51,105 nucleotides of DNA from Aromatoleum diolicum (GTDB lineage Bacteria > Pseudomonadota > Gammaproteobacteria > Burkholderiales > Rhodocyclaceae). Under the pieces are notes generated by a model, which ran no database searches, was not told the DNA's origin, and worked only from the letters and a program-made list of their open reading frames with translations. The translations under genes and the position numbers were made by a program. Positions 32,334 through 40,879 of the stretch are shown here, piece after piece. Positions within the stretch are counted from its first letter, which is position 1. Each line of letters opens with the position of its first letter. Location: assembly GCF_012910955.1 (NCBI RefSeq), contig NZ_WTVQ01000035.1, positions 1-51,105 on the forward strand, written 5' to 3'.

Positions 32334-34076
32334 TCAGAATGTTGTCTTGAAGGTGAAACTCACCCAGCCACGATCTCGTAGCAGGGTGCTCAAGCCGTTG
32401 GCCGAGGTGACCTGGGTGGTGCCTGGAACGACGCCTGCCCCTTGTTTCACCTTGCCGAAATAGTCCACAAACTTCAGATCAAAGCGGTACTTGGAATAGA
32501 CGTCCGCACCGATCCCGATGCTGTAGTTGCCATTGCCTTCATTGCCGCCCAGCTGCGTAGGGGCATTGCCGCTCAACGTTCCGGAGACGGACATCGGCAG
32601 CGACAGGTCCACGCCGGGCAGCGCCTGGAGCCAGACCGGGGTGAAATTGAGCGCGAGCGCAAACATCTCCCGGGTTGCGCACTGATCCCACTTGTCGCGG
32701 AAGCGTGCCCCCAGCGCCGCTCGCCGACTTTCGTCGCACACGCCATAGCCTTCGCCGAAGAACATGTCGCGGTTGTCGGTGACCTTCTGCAGACGGGCAT
32801 AACTCAATTCCGCCGACCAGGTCGCGCTATCGAACAGTGCCGTGTCCGAGATCACGCCCAAAGCATTGACTACGGCATGCAGGGTCTCGCCACGCGCCTG
32901 GTAGGTATTGCCCTTCAGTGAGGGGGCGCCATTCGGAAACAGCACTGAAGCCAACGCGCCCGATGCCGTGGCGGAGCCGAGCGTCTGCGCAGTCAAGGGC
33001 ATATTCTTGCGATACGAGATCTCGGTACTGACGCTGATGCCCGCGATCTGCTTCGACAAGCTTATGCCGAACAGGTCGATATCCTCACCGAAATATTCGC
33101 GATACTGCGATCCCGTGACGAAGATCGACGGAATCTTGTCGGTGAAATTCCGGTAATAGAGACCCATGCTGCCATCGAGCCACTCGGGGCTCCAGCTTGC
33201 ACTGACACCCCAGTCACCCTGGCGCTTCGGCTTATTCACGCCCCCATTGATCAAGGCAGCGCTCGCACGGTCCGATCCGTACATCAGGAAATCGGCCGGT
33301 CCCAGATAGGTACCACCTTCAGGAATGCGGGTGGGATCCCAGTCGAGAAAATACTGACCGGCGACTGCCAGGTCGTCCGTGACCACCAGCTGCGCGGAAA
33401 TGTTGTTGAGCGGCAGGAACAACTCCTTCGCTTCCACACCCGGCGTCGCAAAGGCCTTGCGCAGATCGAGCGGCATCTGCGAATAGGAAACGCCGTGCAG
33501 CGCACCGCTCAGTCCCAGCGATTCACCCCAGAATACAGTGTGCTGGCCGGCCTTCAACGTAAGCGGCATGTCCCCGAGGTCGAAGCGCCCGAAAACGAAT
33601 GCGTCGAGGAATTCGCCCGACGGCCCGCGATAAAAGCGCTTGGTGAAACTGCTGTATTTATCGTCGACATAGCTTCCCGCGATTGATGACGGGAGATGCG
33701 AATTACGCTCGGACTCGCCGTTCTGATACGCGTTGTCGTACCAGCCTGCCGCGCTTACGCGGAAGCCGTATTTTTTCCGGTAGATGAAGTCGAACTCGGT
33801 CAGCAGGTCGACCCGGTTCGTGACGACATCACCTTGGTCGAACTTCGATTCCCCTTCGTCGAAGTTCGGATTGTTGGCGACATTTCCGGCCTTCTCGACA
33901 CGGACACCGAGGTTGTACCGCACGGTGTTGTCCCAGCGCATCTGGACGTCGGGATTGTCGGTCTTGATCTCGGCCGCCTCGACGGACCCGATCAGACTCA
34001 ACGCCGCAGCGATGGCAACCAACTTCGGCAACCCCTGCCCTGCGGTCCTTGTCTCCTTCCTTTGCTTTCCAGGCAT
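32334..34076 (-). CDS. DUF1302 family outer membrane beta-barrel protein
   Basis: A 580-residue exported protein: a charged start (MPGKQRKETRTAGQG), a hydrophobic segment, and cleavage near SVEAAEIK. Many alternating strands and a C-terminal phenylalanine (WVSFTFKTTF) are the marks of an outer membrane barrel. The DUF1302 features NTVRYNLG, GQHTVFWGESL and WDPTRIPEGGTYLGP are present. The likely role is passage of a hydrophobic substrate across the outer membrane, upstream of DUF1329, YCF48 and the RND transporter. ATG 34076 after AAGGGGTG is preferred to the upstream ATG at 34112. First gene of the operon, driven by the promoter at 34202-34230. Confidence 0.87.
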   Translation of the reverse strand: MPGKQRKETRTAGQGLPKLVAIAAALSLIGSVEAAEIKTDNPDVQMRWDNTVRYNLGVRVEKAGNVANNPNFDEGESKFDQGDVVTNRVDLLTEFDFIYRKKYGFRVSAAGWYDNAYQNGESERNSHLPSSIAGSYVDDKYSSFTKRFYRGPSGEFLDAFVFGRFDLGDMPLTLKAGQHTVFWGESLGLSGALHGVSYSQMPLDLRKAFATPGVEAKELFLPLNNISAQLVVTDDLAVAGQYFLDWDPTRIPEGGTYLGPADFLMYGSDRASAALINGGVNKPKRQGDWGVSASWSPEWLDGSMGLYYRNFTDKIPSIFVTGSQYREYFGEDIDLFGISLSKQIAGISVSTEISYRKNMPLTAQTLGSATASGALASVLFPNGAPSLKGNTYQARGETLHAVVNALGVISDTALFDSATWSAELSYARLQKVTDNRDMFFGEGYGVCDESRRAALGARFRDKWDQCATREMFALALNFTPVWLQALPGVDLSLPMSVSGTLSGNAPTQLGGNEGNGNYSIGIGADVYSKYRFDLKFVDYFGKVKQGAGVVPGTTQVTSANGLSTLLRDRGWVSFTFKTTF

Positions 34077-34201
34077 TTTTTTCACCCCTTCGGGCCATAT
34101 CGTGATTAACAAGCGCCTTCCTCAGCTGCCACTGCACGAAGACTCTGGCTTGCGCAGTTCGAAGATCATCGCATCGAGCGTGAAATCTCGTACGCAGCTC
34201 T

Positions 34202-34230
34202 ATCGTATTGATACATATCATCTGTGTCAA
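34202..34230 (-). promoter_or_regulatory. Promoter of the DUF1302 envelope operon
   Basis: On the minus strand TTGACA (34225-34230) and TACGAT (34202-34207) are exactly 17 bases apart, about 125 bases before the ATG. The -35 box and the start of the spacer (TTGACACAGAT..TATG) closely resemble the promoter at 39178-39206. Confidence 0.65.
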
Positions 34231-34246
34231 CACTAGAATAATAGTG
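34231..34246. promoter_or_regulatory. Inverted repeat upstream of the DUF1302 promoter
   Basis: CACTA (34231-34235) and TAGTG (34242-34246) with a 6-base spacer, touching the -35 box. The position suits an activator or a repressor. The half-site is CACTAG, as in the TACACTAGTGTA element, but the spacing is different. Confidence 0.4.
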
Positions 34247-34349
34247 CTCGCGAGCTTTCCGCACTCATGCGATGCGGGCACATCCCGCCATCAAGCAGGA
34301 GCGCCGGTCGCAAAAAGAAAGGAGATCAGGGACGAAGCCCAGAAGGGTG

Positions 34350-34374
34350 CGCGCACGCCGGGCTGGCGTGCGCG
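34350..34374 (-). terminator. GC-rich hairpin after the acyl-CoA ligase gene
   Basis: GCGCACGCC (34351-34359) and GGCGTGCGC (34365-34373), extended by one more pair, form a 10-base stem with a 5-base loop. It lies 60 bases after the ligase stop codon on the minus strand and before the DUF1302 promoter region, so it separates the two operons. A T-run is lacking. Confidence 0.55.
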
Positions 34375-34432
34375 TCTTGTTCGAAGCCAGCGAAGCTCAG
34401 GGGCCGCGCTGACGCAGAATGAAAATACGACT

Positions 34433-36418
34433 TCAGGCGATCGAGGCGGACGCCCCATTGATGATCTCGACCAACACTTCGAACTCGAATTGCTGGAACG
34501 CCTGACGCAAGCGCTCCGAGAGCACAGCTGGATCGCCCAAACGCAGCATGACCGTCAGAACGACCCGCGGACGACGACCACTTTCATCCACCCCCACGTC
34601 GATCGAGCCGCTCTCGCCCACGATGGCGGCAGCCGTGTTCCTCGATACGCGAATCATTGCATCGACGCGCAGCGCTGGCTTGGAGATTTTCCCCACCGCC
34701 GTCAACGGCATTTGATCGATGACGATGATCTCGACCGGCACCGCCGCCCGCTCCTGCACCCGCTCGCGACATAGCTGAAGCAGTTCATCGGCGGCTACGG
34801 AACAACCGGCCTTCGCCTGTACGTAGGCAATCGGCATTTCCCCCTTTGCCGCGTCAGGTCGCCCGATGGCCGCTGCGGTCTGAACACCGGGATGACACAC
34901 CAGGACCTCTTCGATGAGTCTCGGGTCGATGTTGTGACCGCCCCGAATAATGAGTTCCTTGGCACGCCCAAAGATCCATGCGAAACCCTGGGCGTCGAAT
35001 GCACCCAAATCGCCGGTATTTGCCCAACGTGTACCACCAGGCGCCCCCTTGACGAAGAATTCACCATCGACACTCGCGTCGACATAGCCAGGCGTGACGC
35101 CTGGCCCGGTGACGCACAAGACCCCGCGTTCGCCCGGCGCACACTCGCGCAAAAATGTGTTGCTCGCATCCACTTCGAAGGCCTTCACGGTGTGGTACGG
35201 CAGGCAGCTTCCGACCGAACCAACCAGCGGTTGCTGGCCGTCATTGCGATTCATCGTGACGACGCCGTGAATCTCCGACATGCCCCAGATCTCCCGCAGC
35301 CAGATTCCGAAGCGCTTATGGAAGGCGCGCATCAGTTCGAGCGGTACGGTGCTGGCGCCGCAATTGAACGTGACGATGGAGTGCCCCTCGGACGACACAT
35401 CAGGAACCGCCAGTAGGGCCGCAGCCGTCGTAGGCGTCGCGAGGACCGAAGTCATCCGGTAGTGCCGGGCGATGTCCCAGAAATTCCGGATCACCCCCTG
35501 ATTTCGGAACCCGTCCGTGGTCAGGGTCAGCAGGGTCTGCCCGTAAAGCATGGTGCGCAGCGCGATCACGTTCAGGCCGCCGACATGGAAGTTCGGCATC
35601 GCGTGGCCGACCACGCCATCGCGCTCCGGTCCTATCACCGAGCCAACCATCCATGCATTGAGCAACTGACCGCGATGTGTCATGCGCACCAGTTTCGGCG
35701 CGCCGGTCGTACCGCCGGTCGGCAGGTACATGACCTCCGCGTGAGGATCATCCGTCGGTTCGAACACAAAGCGGTCGGCAGGGTAGGATTCGAGCGCACG
35801 CATGAAGTCGCTGGCCTGGTCGTCCGATTCGACTATCAGCACACGCCGCAAGGTCGGCACCTGGGCACAGATGGCCTCGAGCTTGTCCCACACCCCCGAC
35901 CCGAATTTCGCGGTGCTGGTCACGAGCACCGTTGCCCGCGCCGCATTCATGATCGATACCACGACCCGCTCTTCCAGGTAGGGGTTGATCGGGCAGGCAA
36001 TTCCGGCTGTCTGCGCCGCCCAGGTCGCAATCAGCGCCTCGGGCACCATCGGCAGGATCAGCGCAACCGACGGCCGTTCGCTGCCGGAAACCGCACTGAA
36101 TAGGTTGGCCGCCTGCACGATCCGTTGCATCATCTCGGCATAGGTGATGATCCGCGGCGGAACCGCGAGATCCGCGGACAGGAGCTGTATCAGCGCGGGC
36201 TTCGCCGGTTCGAGCGCCGCCGCTGCGCTGATGCACTCATAAGTCGTCCGACCGGGCAGCAGGTCTTCCGGCTGCACCTGCTCGATCGCCCGCGTGTCAG
36301 CATCGCTCCTCAGGCAGGCTCGCGCAATGCGCCCAGCCTGCGGTTCACCACCCGGCAGCCACGGACCGCACTCACCTGCGGCAGCATCCCCGGCCGCCAT
36401 AACTTTGTCTTGTAGCAT
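34433..36418 (-). CDS. Acyl-CoA synthetase (AMP-forming)
   Basis: A 661-residue ANL ligase. LPTGGTTGAPKLVRMTH is the P-loop. The A8 hinge (TGDLGAFDAQGFAWIFGRAKELIIRGG) and the catalytic Lys (PLTAVGKISKP) are intact. It converts a carboxylic acid, ATP and CoA to the acyl-CoA, AMP and PPi. The motif set resembles medium/long-chain FadD-like ligases rather than benzoate-CoA ligases. About 65 residues after the usual end form an extra, strand-rich tail without a known motif. ATG 36418 lies close behind GGAGGAG; an upstream in-frame ATG at 36445 precedes the ribosome site and is rejected. Placed between the envelope operon and an acyl-CoA dehydrogenase gene, it is the best candidate for substrate activation. 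Confidence 0.87.
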   Translation of the reverse strand: MLQDKVMAAGDAAAGECGPWLPGGEPQAGRIARACLRSDADTRAIEQVQPEDLLPGRTTYECISAAAALEPAKPALIQLLSADLAVPPRIITYAEMMQRIVQAANLFSAVSGSERPSVALILPMVPEALIATWAAQTAGIACPINPYLEERVVVSIMNAARATVLVTSTAKFGSGVWDKLEAICAQVPTLRRVLIVESDDQASDFMRALESYPADRFVFEPTDDPHAEVMYLPTGGTTGAPKLVRMTHRGQLLNAWMVGSVIGPERDGVVGHAMPNFHVGGLNVIALRTMLYGQTLLTLTTDGFRNQGVIRNFWDIARHYRMTSVLATPTTAAALLAVPDVSSEGHSIVTFNCGASTVPLELMRAFHKRFGIWLREIWGMSEIHGVVTMNRNDGQQPLVGSVGSCLPYHTVKAFEVDASNTFLRECAPGERGVLCVTGPGVTPGYVDASVDGEFFVKGAPGGTRWANTGDLGAFDAQGFAWIFGRAKELIIRGGHNIDPRLIEEVLVCHPGVQTAAAIGRPDAAKGEMPIAYVQAKAGCSVAADELLQLCRERVQERAAVPVEIIVIDQMPLTAVGKISKPALRVDAMIRVSRNTAAAIVGESGSIDVGVDESGRRPRVVLTVMLRLGDPAVLSERLRQAFQQFEFEVLVEIINGASASIA

Positions 36419-36553
36419 ATCGTCTCCTCCAAATACCATTCGCAAAGCCCCCGGGTACGGACTGACCTCAAGCCACGATCCCGAATCAATCTCACCCCCG
36501 ACGGACGTCGCCCCTGCCCTGGGAAAAATCAGTCACCTGCCGGGGCCTTCGGC

Positions 36554-37720
36554 CTAATACGACGCCGGCAGTTCGAGCACCTTTTCCGCAATGAAGCACA
36601 TGATCAGTTGCTCGGTGATCGGCGCAATCCGCGTTACCGTGACTTCGCGCAGCAGGCGCTCGACGTGATACTCCTTCGCGTAGCCGAAGCCGCCATGCGT
36701 CATCAGCGACTGGAGACAAGCGTCGTAGCCGGCTCGCGCGCCAAGGAACTTCGCCGTATTGGCCTCCGCACCGCAGGTCTTCTTGTTGTCATATAGCCAC
36801 GCGGCTTTCATTGCCATCAGGTAGGCGGCCTCAAGGGCCATCCAGCGTTCGGCGAGCGGGTGCTGAATTCCCTGATTCTGCCCGATCGGTCGCCCGAAGA
36901 CGTGGCGCTCCTTCGCGTAACGCGTTCCCCGACGCAAGGCGTCCTGGCCGATCGCAATCGCCTCGACAGCGATGAGGATTCGCTCCGGATTCAGGCTGTG
37001 CAACAAGTAACTGAATCCTTTTCCTTCCTCACCGATGCGGTCCTCCTCCGGCACAAACAGGTCGTCGATGAAGATCGCGTTCGAATCGACCGCCTTGCGG
37101 CCCATTTTGGGAATCCGCTTGACTTCAATCTTGCCGCGATCCAGATCGGTATAAAAAACCGTGATGCCGTCGGTGGGGCGCTTGCAGTCCTCGAGGCGCG
37201 TGGTCCGCGTGAGCAGCATTATCTTATTCGCCACTTGCGCCGTCGACGTCCAGACTTTCTGGCCACGGACGATGTAACCGCCGGGCACCCGCTCGGCAAA
37301 GGTCTTGATCGCGGTGGTGTTCAAGCCTGCATCCGGCTCGGTAACACCGAAGCAGCACTGATCCTCGCCGCTGATCAGCCGCGGAATCCATCTAGCCTTC
37401 TGCTCCGACGAACCAAATACGACGATCGGGTGCGGGCCGAACAGATTGATGTGGACCGTCGAGGCCGCAGTCATGCCGCCACCGTGCGAGGCAACCTCGT
37501 GCATCATAATTGCTGCTTCGGTCACGCCCAGACCTGCCCCCCCATACTCCTGCGGCATCGTGATACCGAGCCATCCGGCATCTGCCATGGCAGTGTGAAA
37601 TTCGCGCGGAAACACACCGTCTTCGTCCCGCTGCAACCAATAGTCGTCGGTGAAATCCTTGACGACGGCGCCAACGCCTTCGCGAATCGCCTCGTGATCA
37701 GAATTGAAAGAGAAATCCAT
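36554..37720 (-). CDS. Acyl-CoA dehydrogenase
   Basis: A 388-residue acyl-CoA dehydrogenase starting MDFSFNSDHEAIREGV. FGVTEPDAGLNTTAIKT and RGQKVWTSTAQVANK are the FAD/substrate loops. The probable catalytic Glu is in LNPERILIA (LCAD/isovaleryl position). The C-terminus ends RIAPITEQLIMCFIAEKVLELP without the YEGT-x-QIQR motif. ATG 37720 is chosen because of AAGGA 9 bases upstream; much longer frames upstream are not coding. It lies downstream of the lyase gene (62 bases) and before the ligase gene, all on the minus strand, so the four genes MaoC, CitE-like lyase, dehydrogenase and ligase form one operon. Confidence 0.9.
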   Translation of the reverse strand: MDFSFNSDHEAIREGVGAVVKDFTDDYWLQRDEDGVFPREFHTAMADAGWLGITMPQEYGGAGLGVTEAAIMMHEVASHGGGMTAASTVHINLFGPHPIVVFGSSEQKARWIPRLISGEDQCCFGVTEPDAGLNTTAIKTFAERVPGGYIVRGQKVWTSTAQVANKIMLLTRTTRLEDCKRPTDGITVFYTDLDRGKIEVKRIPKMGRKAVDSNAIFIDDLFVPEEDRIGEEGKGFSYLLHSLNPERILIAVEAIAIGQDALRRGTRYAKERHVFGRPIGQNQGIQHPLAERWMALEAAYLMAMKAAWLYDNKKTCGAEANTAKFLGARAGYDACLQSLMTHGGFGYAKEYHVERLLREVTVTRIAPITEQLIMCFIAEKVLELPASY

Positions 37721-37781
37721 GGCAGTCATTCCTTGTATCGGCACGGCGCTGTCACATTCGGCTCGCGACGTGGGGGCATTG

Positions 37782-38660
37782 TCAGTAGGCGGATTCGCTT
37801 GCTGCGAGTGTCTTGAAGGCTTGTACGAGGTGAGGACGATCAAGCATCTTTCCATTGATCCCGACCGTGCCCGCGTCCGGCGCAGCAGCAAACGCGTCGA
37901 CCACTGCGCGCGCAAATGCGACATCCTCACTACTCGGCGTGTAGCACCGGTTGATGATTTCGATCTGGTCGGGATGAATGGCAATCCTTCCGACAAAGCC
38001 TCGTCGTCGCGAATCGATGCAGTCCCGCTCCAAGCCTTCGGTATCGCGATAATCGGTGTAGAGCGTGTCGACAGCCGCGACATCGGCCGAGGCTGCGGCC
38101 ACGAGACACAACGACCGCGCCATCAGGTACACATGCGAATAGCCTCCATCGCGTTCCCGATTCGTTGCCGCTCCGAGGGCCGTCGAGAGATCTTCCGCGC
38201 CCCAGGTCATTGCCACGAGCCGCGGTAGCTGCGTCGCGTAGCTATCGAGATTGAGCATTGCCCTGGCGGTCTCAGTGGCAACAACGAGAATTCGCACAGA
38301 CCCCAACTCCAGGCCGGCGCGGGTTTCGAGCGCATCGAGATAGGCGCCCAGGCGGATCACGTCGGCAACTCCGTCGGCCTTTGGCAGCACGATCCCGTCG
38401 AGCCCCGGGCTAACGACAGCCGCCAGATCCGGAAGGGCTTCAGGAGTACTTAAAGGGTTAATCCGTACGAACGCCTTCCAGCGGTGCTGGCCCTGCATTT
38501 TTTCGAGGTGTGAGGCCGCCAGTTGTCGCGCAAGCGGCTTGCGTGCAGCCGCCACTGCGTCCTCGAGGTCGAAAATCAACGCATCGGCATTCGAGTCACG
38601 CGTTTTTTCCAGCTTGCTTTCGCTGTCCGCCGGAACGAATAGCAAGGAGCGCAGTTTCAT
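37782..38660 (-). CDS. HpcH/HpaI aldolase, CitE-like (malyl-CoA/methylmalyl-CoA lyase type)
   Basis: A 292-residue TIM-barrel protein. RSLLFVPADSESKL begins it, DALIFDLEDAV supplies metal-binding residues, and WGAEDLSTALG and the Mg-binding Glu/Asp pair follow the CitE/malyl-CoA lyase pattern. Members cleave malyl-, 3-methylmalyl- or citramalyl-CoA to glyoxylate or pyruvate and an acyl-CoA. The preceding gene encodes a MaoC hydratase whose stop overlaps this ATG (ATGA), recalling the mesaconyl-CoA hydratase plus malyl-CoA lyase pairs. The two probably hydrate and then cleave an unsaturated CoA ester, giving a non-thiolytic exit from a methyl-branched chain (inference). Confidence 0.84.
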   Translation of the reverse strand: MKLRSLLFVPADSESKLEKTRDSNADALIFDLEDAVAAARKPLARQLAASHLEKMQGQHRWKAFVRINPLSTPEALPDLAAVVSPGLDGIVLPKADGVADVIRLGAYLDALETRAGLELGSVRILVVATETARAMLNLDSYATQLPRLVAMTWGAEDLSTALGAATNRERDGGYSHVYLMARSLCLVAAASADVAAVDTLYTDYRDTEGLERDCIDSRRRGFVGRIAIHPDQIEIINRCYTPSSEDVAFARAVVDAFAAAPDAGTVGINGKMLDRPHLVQAFKTLAASESAY

Positions 38661-39109
38661 GCGAGCCCCTTCTGCATCAGTGCCTGCCGCAAGCAACTCG
38701 TCACTTCTTCATTGCGCTGATTGAAGCCCTGATGCCTGAATGTGACGATGCCCTGGTTCGGTCGCGACTTGCTTTCTCGCCTTTCCACAACGGTCGTCAC
38801 CGAACGAATGGTGTCGCCAGCAAACACCGGTTTCGGAAACTTCACGTCGGTCATGCCGAGATTCGCGATTGTGGTCCCGAGAGTGGTGTCCTGCACGGTC
38901 AGACCGATCACCAGGCCGAGCGTGAAAATGCTGTTCATCAGCGGGCGGCCAAACTCGGTCTGTGCGCAGTAATCCGCATCGATATGAATCTGTGCAGGAT
39001 TGCAGGTGGCGCCGCAGAACCACATGTTATCGGCCTCGGTTACCGTCCTTCGAATCTCGTGCTCGAAAACCCGTCCCGGCTCGAGCTCACCAAAATATTT
39101 ACCAGCCAT
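38657..39109 (-). CDS. MaoC-family enoyl-CoA hydratase (mesaconyl-CoA hydratase-like)
   Basis: A 150-residue hot-dog protein: MAGKYFGELEPGRVFEHEIRRTVTEADN at the start, and HIDADYCAQTEFGRPLMNSIFTLGL as a modified hydratase-2 segment. In that segment the Asp is retained and His is replaced by Asn (GRPLMNSIF), a change seen in mesaconyl-CoA hydratase-like and other MaoC members. The start ATG 39109 has a GGGGGAG site; a longer upstream frame is rejected. The overlap with the CitE-like gene means coupled translation. The promoter at 39178-39206 fits as the head of the four-gene operon. Confidence 0.8.
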   Translation of the reverse strand: MAGKYFGELEPGRVFEHEIRRTVTEADNMWFCGATCNPAQIHIDADYCAQTEFGRPLMNSIFTLGLVIGLTVQDTTLGTTIANLGMTDVKFPKPVFAGDTIRSVTTVVERRESKSRPNQGIVTFRHQGFNQRNEEVTSCLRQALMQKGLA

Positions 39110-39177
39110 GACTCCCCCGCGATCGTTAAAGCTGCTGCAATGTGTTGTCGCACGATTGCACATCAGTACGTACCGTG

Positions 39178-39206
39178 ACGATACGCTGCCATACTATCTG
39201 CGTCAA
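39178..39206 (-). promoter_or_regulatory. Promoter of the MaoC-lyase-dehydrogenase-ligase operon
   Basis: On the minus strand TTGACG (39201-39206) and TATCGT (39178-39183) are 17 bases apart, about 70 bases before the ATG. Its -35 and spacer start (TTGACGCAGAT..TATG) match 16 of 20 bases of the DUF1302-operon promoter at 34202-34230, suggesting common control of substrate uptake and activation. Confidence 0.6.
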
Positions 39207-39431
39207 TAGTCACCGATGCGGGCTTGCCTCATAAGACTCAGGATAGTGAGCCCTCACCACGTCTCCGTCCTTCCTCAATGCGTGACACCCGCCGATGCGA
39301 CTGGAACGGGAGGTATTCTGCTTCCGCACATCGGAGGCCGCCTGCGCTTGCATCGCAGTAGTTGCCAGCGGACCGATCAATTCGGTGAGATACGTGCAGC
39401 CACTGACAAGCACGACAGCTGCTCGGTATTC

Positions 39432-39460
39432 TTGCATACCGTCCGCTTAGGTATTATATT
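39432..39460 (+). promoter_or_regulatory. Promoter of the thiolase gene
   Basis: TTGCAT (39432-39437) and TATATT (39455-39460), 17 bases apart, about 145 bases before the ATG at 39607. The operator-like palindrome 39470-39479 lies just after the predicted start point. The 39207-39430 stretch contains no supportable gene. Confidence 0.5.
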
Positions 39461-39469
39461 TAGTCAACC

Positions 39470-39479
39470 AGACCGGTCT
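39470..39479. promoter_or_regulatory. Palindrome AGACCGGTCT
   Basis: A perfect 10-base palindrome immediately downstream of the predicted thiolase transcription start. Sequences built on GACCGGTC are common as TetR-family operators, so this is a likely repressor site. It differs from the TTAGTGAG-type operators at 23765-23812, so a different regulator is expected. Confidence 0.5.
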
Positions 39480-39606
39480 TGCCGTTATCCGGAGGATTCG
39501 CGCACAGGATCGACGGCGGGCATGGATGTCGCTGGGAGCTCCCCACGCAACTTGTTGCTGGAGAGATTTTCAATACGGGCGAGACAGCCAGGAACAGGAC
39601 TTCGAA

Positions 39607-40794
39607 ATGTCACAACGAGAAGTAGTGATTGTGGGTGCAGCGCGGACAGCGATCGGGACCTTCGGGGGATCGCTCAAGGACGAGAAGTTGGGCCGCCTCG
39701 GAATGATCGCGGCCCGGGCCGCTTTGGAACGCTTCGGCGTCGCCCCGAACGAAATCGGCCACGTGGTGATGGGCAACGTAATCCCCACCGAGCCGAGCGA
39801 CGCCTACCTGTCTCGCGTCGTGTCGATGGATGCAGGCCTGCCAAAAGAGGTGCCCGCGTTCAACGTGAACCGGCTATGCGGCTCGGGCCTTCAGGCGATC
39901 ATCTCGGCGTCGCAGGCGATCATGCTCGGAGACACCGACATCGCCATCGGCGGCGGTGCTGAATCGATGAGCCGTGCCCCCTTCATCGCCCCCGCGATGC
40001 GTTGGGGAGCGCGCATGGGTGACACCCGATTCGAAGACTATATGCTGGGCATCCTGCACGACCCGTGGAAGAGAATCCATATGGGGATTACCGCGGAGAA
40101 TGTAGCGGCGCGCTATGGTATTACGCGTGCAATGCAGGACGAACTCGCACTGGAAAGCCAGCGTCGCGCCGCGAAGGCAATCGCCGCCGGCTATTTCAAG
40201 GAGCAGATTGCCCCCGTCGACATCACGACGCGGAAAGGCGTAACGCTGTTTGAAACGGACGAGCATGTGCGCGCCGATATGACCGCTGACGGGCTGGCAA
40301 AGATGAAGCCTGCCTTTGCCGAGGGAGGATCGGTCACAGCCGGAAACGCATCCGGGCTAAACGACGGCGCTGCCGCCGTGGTTCTCTCGGACGCCAACCG
40401 TGCCAAAGAACTCGGCCTGAAGCCGCTCGCACGTCTCGTCGGTTACGCCCACGCGGGGGTGGAACCGGAATACATGGGCATCGGCCCGGTACCGGCGACG
40501 CGCTTGGTGCTGAAGCGCACTGGCCTGAGGATTGAAGACCTCGATGTAATCGAATCCAATGAAGCCTTCGCTGCGCAGGCTTGCGCCGTGGCCCGGGAAC
40601 TTAATCTCGATCCGGCAAAGGTGAATCCGAATGGCTCCGGGATCTCGCTCGGTCACCCGGTCGGCGCAACCGGAGCGATCATCACGGTCAAGGCGCTTTA
40701 CGAGTTGCAGCGTATCAAGGGTCGCTATGCACTGGTTACGATGTGCATCGGCGGTGGCCAAGGCATCGCGGCGATCTTCGAACGGGTCGACTGA
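39607..40794 (+). CDS. Acetyl-CoA acetyltransferase (thiolase)
   Basis: A 395-residue degradative/biosynthetic type thiolase. The nucleophile is Cys91 ([11 protein letters not shown]), His is in [17 protein letters not shown], and the second Cys is in TMCIGGGQG. All key residues are in place. It cleaves 3-oxoacyl-CoA with CoA or condenses two acetyl-CoA. Unlike the SCP-x-type enzyme at 5485-6690, this is a generic thiolase for straight chains. ATG 39607 follows AGGACTTCG; the frame extends upstream but without a ribosome site. Followed 85 bases on by the transglutaminase-like gene. Confidence 0.93.
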   Translation: MSQREVVIVGAARTAIGTFGGSLKDEKLGRLGMIAARAALERFGVAPNEIGHVVMGNVIPTEPSDAYLSRVVSMDAGLPKEVPAFNVNRLCGSGLQAIISASQAIMLGDTDIAIGGGAESMSRAPFIAPAMRWGARMGDTRFEDYMLGILHDPWKRIHMGITAENVAARYGITRAMQDELALESQRRAAKAIAAGYFKEQIAPVDITTRKGVTLFETDEHVRADMTADGLAKMKPAFAEGGSVTAGNASGLNDGAAAVVLSDANRAKELGLKPLARLVGYAHAGVEPEYMGIGPVPATRLVLKRTGLRIEDLDVIESNEAFAAQACAVARELNLDPAKVNPNGSGISLGHPVGATGAIITVKALYELQRIKGRYALVTMCIGGGQGIAAIFERVD

Positions 40795-40879
40795 TTGCAA
40801 CCACTTCCCTTCTTTGTATGGTTCGGGTGCGCCACCGCAGTCTCGCAGGCGAGCCCCATTGAAATGTAAAGGTGAAACC

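Noticed and set aside
36419-36445. Upstream ATG of the acyl-CoA ligase
   Set aside because: The GGAGGAG ribosome site lies between this ATG and ATG 36418, which is therefore the true start.
39243-39257. AGTGAG/CTCAC inverted repeat as a third TetR operator
   Set aside because: The spacing between the arms is 2 bases rather than 5 and no promoter lies around it; probably chance.
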